A program made the translations under genes and the position numbers. 64,000 bases of DNA from Bog-473 sp963791455 (GTDB lineage: Bacteria > Actinomycetota > Acidimicrobiia > Acidimicrobiales > RAAP-2), in the NCBI GenBank assembly GCA_963791455.1, contig CAWBSM010000002.1, forward strand, positions 744,001 to 808,000, in the 5' to 3' direction. Below are positions 26,141 to 33,324 of this stretch, piece by piece. The notes under the pieces are model-generated. The model had not been told where the DNA came from and did no database searches. It saw only the letters and a list, made by a program, of their open reading frames with translations. Position 1 is the stretch's first letter. Every line of letters starts with the position of its first letter.

Positions 26141-27661
26141 TTGGCGATCCTGTCTGAAGTTGGTTCTCCCGCTCAGGCGGTGCGGCAGTTCCGCGCTTGG
26201 CTGGACGCGCCCCTTTCGGGTTGGTCATGTGCCATCGGTTGGTGCCTCGCGACGGTGCTCTTCGTGGGCATCATGTCGATCCTGGGTGGACCGGCACTTA
26301 CTGACTGGGCCGAGTCCGCTTACTCCACCTGGGCTGTCGCACACGCGCAGTTCTCGTGCGCGCTCTCGTCGAGTGCTGCCTTCCCCCACCAACCGTTGAT
26401 CGCCCCCGTGTATATCTTCTATTCGGGGGCGGTGGCGGCAATGACCGGTATCGGCCACGCCGTTCCGTTCCCGTCACAGGGCGCCCTCGGCCCCCACTGT
26501 GATTCGGTGTATGTCGCGATTACCCGCTGGTCGTCGCGATCGGGAGCGCTTGTCCCGACTCTCCGTATCGGGTACTCGAGCTGGCTCTTCCTGATGGCAG
26601 GGCTCGTCGCCTGGCTACGGTCGTCGGGACGTGGGAAATGCGGTTGGGAACCGACGACGCTGGTCGTCGCCGCGTGCATTCCACCGGTCTTGGCGTGTGT
26701 CGTTGATTTCTTCCACCCTCAGGATCTCGTCGCAATGGGCTTCGTGCTCGCCGCCATGGCGTGCACCCAGTGGGACCGCTGGGGTCTCGCCGGTGCGTTG
26801 ATCGCTCTTGCCTTTCTATCCCAGCAGTATGCGCTCTTGGTCGCCGTGCCCCTCCTGGTGCTTGCCCCTGTCCGCAGGAGGGTGCCGTACGTCGTGGCGG
26901 CCGCCGCGACGTACACCGTCATTGTTCTGCCGCTGCTGGCGGTCACGTCGGGCCGCGCACTACGCACGGTCGTTTTGGGCTCGGGTAACGGCCCATGGTT
27001 CGGGTTTACCGTCCTCGGAAAGCTCAACCTCCCTGGGCTCGCGGTTGTCCTGCTGTCTCGGGTCTTGCCGGTCGCGCTGGCCGGGGCGCTCGCGTGGTGG
27101 GTCCTCCGACGATTCGGTGCGATCGACGCCCTTCGACCGATAGCCCTCCTTTCCGTCATAGCCCTATCACTGGGCCTCCGCCTCGTGTTCGAAGAGAACC
27201 TCTACTCGTATTATTTCATGGCCCTCGCCGTGTGTCTCGTCCTCCTCGACGTCGCTCGCGGGCGTATCCGAGGGTCCCTCGTGGCCTGGCTCGCTGGCCT
27301 CACCTTGCTCTTCTTCCAGGAGTGGTCCTACCCGTTGCTTCCTTGGTTCCCCTGGATGCAGGGAAAGCTCTCGCCCCTGTTTGTCGTGATTACCGTCACG
27401 CTTGCCGTGACCCTCGCCGCCCGACGCGGCATCACCGGCTGGCATTTCTTCCTGGCGTTCGCCGTCCTTGCCCGTGCGCTGGTGACATGGCCGGCGCATG
27501 GTGACCCCATCCGGTTCCAGTTCCCACTCTGGTTCTGGCAGGTGATCTTCGTCGCGTCCGGCGTCGCCCTCGCTGGTGGGCCTCTCCTCGCCGAACTGCG
27601 GACAAACAAAGTTCAGGAGGAGGTCGCATTGGCACGGACGTCCAGCGCCGTGTCGGGGTAG
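26141..27661 (+). CDS. Polytopic membrane protein, paralogue 3 of 3 (GT-C-like)
   Basis: A 506-residue protein starting at TTG, very similar to paralogue 2 along its whole length (for example AWLRSSGRGKCGWEP is identical in both, as is FPLWFWQV). About ten membrane segments. The two are far closer to each other than to paralogue 1. A possible role is sugar transfer to a surface polymer or to the adjacent pilin, but nothing in the sequence proves it. It is followed directly by an integrase remnant. Confidence 0.72.
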   Translation: MAILSEVGSPAQAVRQFRAWLDAPLSGWSCAIGWCLATVLFVGIMSILGGPALTDWAESAYSTWAVAHAQFSCALSSSAAFPHQPLIAPVYIFYSGAVAAMTGIGHAVPFPSQGALGPHCDSVYVAITRWSSRSGALVPTLRIGYSSWLFLMAGLVAWLRSSGRGKCGWEPTTLVVAACIPPVLACVVDFFHPQDLVAMGFVLAAMACTQWDRWGLAGALIALAFLSQQYALLVAVPLLVLAPVRRRVPYVVAAAATYTVIVLPLLAVTSGRALRTVVLGSGNGPWFGFTVLGKLNLPGLAVVLLSRVLPVALAGALAWWVLRRFGAIDALRPIALLSVIALSLGLRLVFEENLYSYYFMALAVCLVLLDVARGRIRGSLVAWLAGLTLLFFQEWSYPLLPWFPWMQGKLSPLFVVITVTLAVTLAARRGITGWHFFLAFAVLARALVTWPAHGDPIRFQFPLWFWQVIFVASGVALAGGPLLAELRTNKVQEEVALARTSSAVSG

Positions 27662-27685
27662 TGGTCCGCCAGCCTCGGGTGCAGG

Positions 27686-27805
27686 CGACTCCCTTGACCA
27701 CCTGGGCCTCCTCGGCCACTCCAACATCGCCACCACGACGCGCTACCTGCACCTCTCCGAGGCGACCTCACCGACGCCGTGGACAAGGCGTTCCCCACCG
27801 AGTGA
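27686..27805 (+). pseudogene. Tyrosine integrase C-terminal remnant
   Basis: Only the end of a tyrosine recombinase is left: LLGHSNIATTTRYLHLSEA, with the catalytic His (GHSN) and nucleophile Tyr (TRYLHL). The frame then slips, and LTDAVDKAFPTE followed by TGA continues in another frame. The rest of the gene is missing. It marks an old integration or recombination event between the membrane-protein array and the surface-protein operon. Confidence 0.75.
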
Positions 27806-27806
27806 G

Positions 27807-28167
27807 CTACTCCCCCAGCCGCATCCCAGGGCAGGCGTCGAGGGGGAGCTCGACGGCGGCGAGGTAGGGCGCGGTCCGCCTCGGTGAGCACGGTCGGGGC
27901 CTCCACCTCGTTGCTCATGAGCGGGGCCGCGTCTTGCGACCCCTCGATCTCCTCCGGTGCGTAGGCCGCCACGAAGGCGCGGGTGAGGTCGAACTAGTCG
28001 GCCCAGTCCTCGGCCAGCGCGCCCGGTGTAATGGACTCCTCGCTCAGCGCCGAGGCGTAGTAGCGCAGGCGCTTGACCACCTCGGGCCGCAGTTCGTCGT
28101 CCTCGTCGAGGTAGTCGAGCAGGCGCTCGTCAATAGAGTCGAGATAGGTCACGAGGAAGCCGCTCAC
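27807..28167 (-). pseudogene. Decayed hypothetical gene with internal stop and frameshift
   Basis: From a GTG at 28167 the frame encodes SGFLVTYLDSIDERLLDYL and then a helical acidic stretch ending ALAEDWAD, then meets TAG at 27996-27994. The same frame resumes with FDLTRAFVAAYAPEEIEG and runs to LTEADRA. After a one-base slip it continues with YLAAVELPLDACPGMRLGE and TAG. The intact ancestor would be about 119 residues. The family is unknown. It is tail-to-tail with the integrase remnant. Confidence 0.6.
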
Positions 28168-28192
28168 GGAGTCAGTCTGCCTGATGGCGAGA

Positions 28193-28223
28193 GGAAAGGC
28201 GGCCCCTTTCGGACCGCCTTTCC
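28193..28223 (-). terminator. Terminator hairpin after the surface-protein operon
   Basis: A 13-bp stem (GGAAAGGCGG arm) with one G-U pair on the minus-strand transcript and a five-base loop, 24 bp past the stop of the giant repeat protein. Confidence 0.7.
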
Positions 28224-28246
28224 TATGTCGTACTCGACTTACATCC

Positions 28247-31200
28247 CTACGGCTTGATCTCGATCCCTGTCGTTCCCCAAGCCGCAGTACCACCAGAACC
28301 TGTGAGTGTGCCAGTAGCAGGCGTGTGCGTAGGACCGAAGTAGACGGCCGCGTTGAAGACTCCGGAGACGGTTTGAGTTGTACCGGTCTGGCTGAATCCC
28401 GGAGACGCCGTCGCAGCCCAATTGCGCAGGGTGCCGGCCGTCTCGTCTCCGAAGAGGATTTCAGAGCTCCCAGACGTTTGTGTACCGGAAAGGGTGAAGC
28501 TCGGAGAGTTGCCAGTGCCAGAGCCGGTTCCGTTGATGCCGATCGCTGCATTGTTATCACCCGTGATCTCGATCACCTGGATTGCAACGTCGTCGGTGCC
28601 TGTGCTCATCGTCACTGTCACCGTTCCTGATGTACTGGTGCCCTTCGCCTTGAATGCGCACATCCCATAATCATTGCCTGACGAAGAATTCCACTCATCA
28701 TTGCTGACTATTGGTGTTGTGGTCGTAATCGTGAGTGGCGTGCCGGTGTGGTTCGCAATCGAATTGCAGGTCTTCGAGCTACCGCCGTTGTAGTAGCTCA
28801 CGAGGATCAGCACGGTCGATCCGTTAGCGGCGGTCGCAAAGGTATTGCTTGTGACGGAGCTGGCATTATTTGTCTCGGCGTTGGACGCAGCCATGATCTG
28901 CGTTGCACCTAGGGTCGCCGAGGTCGTGAAGCTGGTGGGCGTGCCGTAGTAGGTGACGCCGGCTGAGGTTCCCTCGAGGTTCACGTAGTACGTGGTGCCC
29001 GCGCTCAGGCTCGACAAGGTGGCGGTCTCGGCGGTGCTGCTCGAGCCGTTCGCTGTCGGGTTCGAGCCGGCGACCGTAGAGACGGTGCCCCCGGTGCAGT
29101 TGGTCAGTGAGGTCGTGGAGTAGCAGAACTGGATCGAGGTCACCGAACCGCTTTCGGCGTTGACGCTCCCGCCCGAGAGTGCGGCGCCCGAGGTGGTGAT
29201 CGAGCCCGCGGTGCCCGTGGTGACCACGGGGGCGTTGAGCGTGGTGAAGTTGCCCACCGTGCCGTAGGTGACGGTGCCGGCCGAGTTGGTGGCCTCGAGG
29301 TTGAAGTAGTACTTCGTGTTCGCCGCCAGGCCGCTCAGCGTGGCCGACTCGGCGGTGTTGCTCGAACCGCTCGCCGTCGGGTTCGAGCCGGCGACCGTAG
29401 AGACGGTGCCCCCGGTGCACGAGCCCGGGTTGAGCGAGGTCGTGGAGTAGCAGTACTCGATGGTGTGGGTGTTGGGGTCGTTGTTGGCGTTGACGCTCCC
29501 GCCCGAGAGCGTGGCCCCGCTGGCGGTGATCGAGCCGGCCGAGCCGTTGGTGACCGTGGGCACGGCGGCGGTCGTGAAGCTGGTGGGCGTGCCGTAGTAG
29601 GTGACGCCGGCTGAGGTTCCCTCGAGGTTCACGTAGTACGTGGTGCCCGCGCTCAGGCTCGACAAGGTGGCGGTCTCGGCGGTGCTGCTCGAGCCGTTCG
29701 CTGTCGGGTTCGAGCCGGCGACCGTAGAGACGGTGCCCCCGGTGCAGTTGGTCAGTGAGGTCGTGGAGTAGCAGAACTGGATCGAGGTCACCGAGCCGCT
29801 TTCGGCGTTGACGCTCCCGCCCGAGAGCGCGGCGCCCGAGGTGGTGATCGAGCCCGCGGTGCCCGTGGTGACCACGGGGGCGTTGAGCGTGGTGAAGTTG
29901 CCCACCGTGCCGTAGGTGACGGTGCCGGCCGAGTTGGTGGCCTCGAGGTTGAAGTAGTACTTCGTGTTCGCCGCCAGGCCGCTCAGCGTGGCCGACTCGG
30001 CGGTGTTGCTCGAACCGCTCGCCGTCGGGTTCGAGCCGGCGACCGTAGAGACGGTGCCCCCGGTGCACGAGCCCGGGTTGAGCGAGGTCGTGGAGTAGCA
30101 GTACTCGATGGTGTGGGTGTTGGGGTCGTTGTTGGCGTTGACGCTCCCGCCCGAGAGCGTGGCCCCGCTGGCGGTGATCGAGCCGGCCGAGCCGTTGGTG
30201 ACCGTGGGCACGGCGGCGGTCGTGAAGCTGGTGGGCGTGCCGTAGTAGGTGACGCCGGCTGAGGTTCCCTCGAGGTTCACGTAGTACGTGGTGCCCGCGC
30301 TCAGGCTCGACAAGGTGGCGGTCTCGGCGGTGCTGCTCGAGCCGTTCGCTGTCGGGTTCGAGCCGGCGACCGTAGAGACGGTGCCCCCGGTGCAGTTGGT
30401 CAGTGAGGTCGTGGAGTAGCAGAACTGGATCGAGGTCACCGAGCCGCTTTCGGCGTTGACGCTCCCGCCCGAGAGCGCGGCGCCCGAGGTGGTGATCGAG
30501 CCCGCGGTGCCCGTGGTGACCACGGGGGCGTTGAGCGTGGTGAAGTTGCCCACCGTGCCGTAGGTGACGGTGCCGGCCGAGTTGGTGGCCTCGAGGTTGA
30601 AGTAGTACTTCGTGTTCGCCGCCAGGCCGCTCAGCGTGGCCGACTCGGCGGTGTTGCTCGAACCGCTCGCCGTCGGGTTCGAGCCGGCGACCGTAGAGAC
30701 GGTGCCCCCGGTGCACGAGCCCGGGTTGAGCGAGGTCGTGGAGTAGCAGTACTCGATGGTGTGGGTGTTGGGGTCGTTGTTGGCGTTGACGCTCCCGCCC
30801 GAGAGCGTGGCCCCGCTGGCGGTGATCGAGCCGGCCGAGCCGTTGGTGACCGTGGGCACGGCGGCGGTCGTGAAGCTGGTGGGCGTGCCGTAGTAGGTGA
30901 CGCCGGCTGAGGTTCCCTCGAGGTTCACGTAGTACGTGGTGCCCGCGCTCAGGCTCGACAAGGTGGCGGTCTCGGCGGTGCTGCTCGAGCCGTTCGCTGT
31001 CGGGTTCGAGCCGGCGACCGTAGAGACGGTGCCCCCGGTGCAGTTGGTCAGTGAGGTCGTGGAGTAGCAGAACTGGATCGAGGTCACCGAGCCGCTTTCG
31101 GCGTTGACGCTCCCGCCCGAGAGCGCGGCGCCCGAGGTGGTGATCGAGCCCGCGGTGCCCGTGGTGACCACGGGGGCGTTGAGCGTGGTGAAGTTGCCCA

Positions 31201-32869
31201 CCGTGCCGTAGGTGACGGTGCCGGCCGAGTTGGTGGCCTCGAGGTTGAAGTAGTACTTCGTGTTCGCCGCCAGGCCGCTCAGCGTGGCCGACTCGGCGGT
31301 GTTGCTCGAACCGCTCGCCGTCGGGTTCGAGCCGGCGACCGTAGAGACGGTGCCCCCGGTGCACGAGCCCGGGTTGAGCGAGGTCGTGGAGTAGCAGTAC
31401 TCGATGGTGTGGGTGTTGGGGTCGTTGTTGGCGTTGACGCTCCCGCCCGAGAGCGTGGCCCCGCTGGCGGTGATCGAGCCGGCCGAGCCGTTGGTGACCG
31501 TGGGCACGGCGGCGGTCGTGAAGCTGGTGGGCGTGCCGTAGTAGGTGACGCCGGCTGAGGTTCCCTCGAGGTTCACGTAGTACGTGGTGCCCGCGCTCAG
31601 GCTCGACAAGGTGGCGGTCTCGGCGGTGCTGCTCGAGCCGTTCGCTGTCGGGTTCGAGCCGGCGACCGTAGAGACGGTGCCCCCGGTGCAGTTGGTCAGT
31701 GAGGTCGTGGAGTAGCAGAACTGGATCGAGGTCACCGAGCCGCTTTCGGCGTTGACGCTCCCGCCCGAGAGCGCGGCGCCCGAGGTGGTGATCGAGCCCG
31801 CGGTGCCCGTGGTGACCACGGGGGCGTTGAGCGTGGTGAAGTTGCCCACCGTGCCGTAGGTGACGGTGCCGGCCGAGTTGGTGGCCTCGAGGTTGAAGTA
31901 GTACTTCGTGTTCGCCGCCAGGCCGCTCAGCGTGGCCGACTCGGCGGTGTTGCTCGAACCGCTCGCCGTCGGGTTCGAGCCGGCGACCGTAGAGACGGTG
32001 CCCCCGGTGCACGAGCCCGGGTTGAGCGAGGTCGTGGAGTAGCAGTACTCGATGGTGTGGGTGTTGGGGTCGTTGTTGGCGTTGACGCTCCCGCCCGAGA
32101 GCGTGGCCCCGCTGGCGGTGATCGAGCCGGCCGAGCCGTTGGTGACCGTGGGCACGGCGGCGGTCGTGAAGCTGGTGGGCGTGCCGTAGTAGGTGACGCC
32201 GCCTGAGCTGATGGCCTCGAGGTTGTAGTAGTAGGTGGTGCCGGTCGAGAGGCCGGTGAGGGCGCTGCTCTCAGGCGTGGCCGAGGACCCGCTGGCGGAG
32301 GTGACCGTGACCAACGTGCTGCCCCCGTTACAGCTTGTGACGTGGGCCTGGTTGGTCGAGTAGCAGAACTTCACGGTGTCGGTGTCGTTCTCCGAGTTGA
32401 CCGAGCCGTTGAGAGTGGCGGTGGTGGTGCTGATCGAGGTGGCGGTGTTGAGCGTGATGACCGGGGCGGCGTAGGTGGCTGCTGACACAGTGGTGGATGT
32501 CGCGCTGATCCAGTTCGACAACGTGCTGTGGATATCGAAGGAATAGTTTGTCCCAGCAGTGAGGCCACTCACGGTGCAGCTTCCAGTACCCGTCGAGATT
32601 GTGCACAATGTCGGGGAAGTTGTTCCCTGTGTGTACACGTTGTAACCGGTCGCTGCGGGTGACGGAGAAGACGGTCCCGACGAAACAGTCACGGTGATGC
32701 TGGTGGTTGAGGCAGCAGTAGCCGAGGCGCCGCCTGGTGCAGTGAGCGTGCTCGAAGCGACGAGCTGACTTGCGGTCGAGGTGGTATTGAAGAATGCCCA
32801 CGCGACGAGACCACCAGCGAAGACGATTCCGATCGTCACGAACGCGGCGGCAAGGATACGGCGTCTCAT
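28247..32869 (-). CDS. Giant secreted repeat protein with fibronectin-like modules
   Basis: A 1540-residue protein. The N-terminus has a basic MRRRILAAAF, a long hydrophobic segment and WAFFNTTSTAS, in the style of the SipW-type signals of its neighbours. Then come about 100-residue beta-sandwich modules of a fibronectin-III-like type, each ending TTYYxNLE...YYGTPTSFTT or similar and containing a CYSTTSL...C pair. Ten of these lie in five identical two-module units (216 residues each). A distinct C-terminal domain of about 220 residues (from ATQIMAASNAETNN) ends with WGTTGIEIKP. The ATG overlaps the upstream stop (ATGA). It is probably a surface adhesin or fibre component. Confidence 0.85.
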   Translation of the reverse strand: MRRRILAAAFVTIGIVFAGGLVAWAFFNTTSTASQLVASSTLTAPGGASATAASTTSITVTVSSGPSSPSPAATGYNVYTQGTTSPTLCTISTGTGSCTVSGLTAGTNYSFDIHSTLSNWISATSTTVSAATYAAPVITLNTATSISTTTATLNGSVNSENDTDTVKFCYSTNQAHVTSCNGGSTLVTVTSASGSSATPESSALTGLSTGTTYYYNLEAISSGGVTYYGTPTSFTTAAVPTVTNGSAGSITASGATLSGGSVNANNDPNTHTIEYCYSTTSLNPGSCTGGTVSTVAGSNPTASGSSNTAESATLSGLAANTKYYFNLEATNSAGTVTYGTVGNFTTLNAPVVTTGTAGSITTSGAALSGGSVNAESGSVTSIQFCYSTTSLTNCTGGTVSTVAGSNPTANGSSSTAETATLSSLSAGTTYYVNLEGTSAGVTYYGTPTSFTTAAVPTVTNGSAGSITASGATLSGGSVNANNDPNTHTIEYCYSTTSLNPGSCTGGTVSTVAGSNPTASGSSNTAESATLSGLAANTKYYFNLEATNSAGTVTYGTVGNFTTLNAPVVTTGTAGSITTSGAALSGGSVNAESGSVTSIQFCYSTTSLTNCTGGTVSTVAGSNPTANGSSSTAETATLSSLSAGTTYYVNLEGTSAGVTYYGTPTSFTTAAVPTVTNGSAGSITASGATLSGGSVNANNDPNTHTIEYCYSTTSLNPGSCTGGTVSTVAGSNPTASGSSNTAESATLSGLAANTKYYFNLEATNSAGTVTYGTVGNFTTLNAPVVTTGTAGSITTSGAALSGGSVNAESGSVTSIQFCYSTTSLTNCTGGTVSTVAGSNPTANGSSSTAETATLSSLSAGTTYYVNLEGTSAGVTYYGTPTSFTTAAVPTVTNGSAGSITASGATLSGGSVNANNDPNTHTIEYCYSTTSLNPGSCTGGTVSTVAGSNPTASGSSNTAESATLSGLAANTKYYFNLEATNSAGTVTYGTVGNFTTLNAPVVTTGTAGSITTSGAALSGGSVNAESGSVTSIQFCYSTTSLTNCTGGTVSTVAGSNPTANGSSSTAETATLSSLSAGTTYYVNLEGTSAGVTYYGTPTSFTTAAVPTVTNGSAGSITASGATLSGGSVNANNDPNTHTIEYCYSTTSLNPGSCTGGTVSTVAGSNPTASGSSNTAESATLSGLAANTKYYFNLEATNSAGTVTYGTVGNFTTLNAPVVTTGTAGSITTSGAALSGGSVNAESGSVTSIQFCYSTTSLTNCTGGTVSTVAGSNPTANGSSSTAETATLSSLSAGTTYYVNLEGTSAGVTYYGTPTSFTTSATLGATQIMAASNAETNNASSVTSNTFATAANGSTVLILVSYYNGGSSKTCNSIANHTGTPLTITTTTPIVSNDEWNSSSGNDYGMCAFKAKGTSTSGTVTVTMSTGTDDVAIQVIEITGDNNAAIGINGTGSGTGNSPSFTLSGTQTSGSSEILFGDETAGTLRNWAATASPGFSQTGTTQTVSGVFNAAVYFGPTHTPATGTLTGSGGTAAWGTTGIEIKP
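28923..32162. repeat. Five near-identical 648-bp tandem repeats
   Basis: Unit starts fall at 28923, 29571, 30219, 30867 and 31515, and a partial sixth unit begins at 32163 before diverging. Each unit is 648 bp (216 codons) and encodes two related beta-sandwich modules. Copies 2-5 look identical by eye; copy 1 (the C-terminal one in the protein) differs at two sites I can see, near 29144 and 29178. Such identity means recent expansion or gene conversion. Confidence 0.93.
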
Positions 32870-33324
32870 GAGGTCTTTCCTGTGGCAATCAGCGGGATCG
32901 AGAACGTCGTCCCCTGGCATCCATCAAGCGCCGCTGAGGTCATCGACACTGTTCCGGACACGTTCGCAAAACTTCCTGCGCCAATCGGACTCCCCGGCAG
33001 CGACCCAGCCGTGAAGGTGACGACGCTGGGTGTGCAGGTGCCTTTACCAACAGTCTGGATGGTTGCGGATCCGTTTTGACTCAAGGAGCTAATCGTCAGG
33101 GCTGCCGAGGCACTGGCGTTGTTTAGCTTCACGGTCACGCTTACTGAGCCACCCGGATAGAGCCCCGAACCCGCTGTCACGTTCGTGGTCAACGTGACCG
33201 ACCCGGTGCTCGCGGTCCCTGAGCCGCTCCCCGAAGAGGTGAAGTAGGCGTAGGCCGCGCCGACTCCCAGTCCAATCGTCAAGGCGGCCACCGCGCCGAT
33301 GAGCAGACGGGCCCGCCGCCTCAT
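32866..33324 (-). CDS. SipW-type (TasA/camelysin-like) secreted protein, 152 residues
   Basis: The N-terminal region reads LLIGAVAALTIGLGVGAAYAYFTSSGSGSG, the actinobacterial form of the SipW-dependent signal peptide, so cleavage is expected near AYA. The mature part is a Ser/Thr/Gly-rich beta protein with two Cys. It is coupled by ATGA overlaps to both the upstream RTX/Ig gene and the downstream giant gene, so the three proteins are probably made in fixed ratio. In Bacillus, TasA-type proteins form extracellular fibres; a similar role here is inferred. Confidence 0.8.
   Translation of the reverse strand: MRRRARLLIGAVAALTIGLGVGAAYAYFTSSGSGSGTASTGSVTLTTNVTAGSGLYPGGSVSVTVKLNNASASAALTISSLSQNGSATIQTVGKGTCTPSVVTFTAGSLPGSPIGAGSFANVSGTVSMTSAALDGCQGTTFSIPLIATGKTS

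Noticed and set aside
28866..32012. A 1048-residue His/Arg-rich repetitive frame antisense-phase to the giant repeat gene
   Set aside because: It is the shifted reading of the same 648-bp tandem repeats on the same strand; the long open frame is a by-product of GC-rich repetition.
28923..32162. Possible CRISPR-like array
   Set aside because: The repeat unit is 648 bp, contiguous, without spacers, and lies in an open reading frame encoding beta-sandwich modules.
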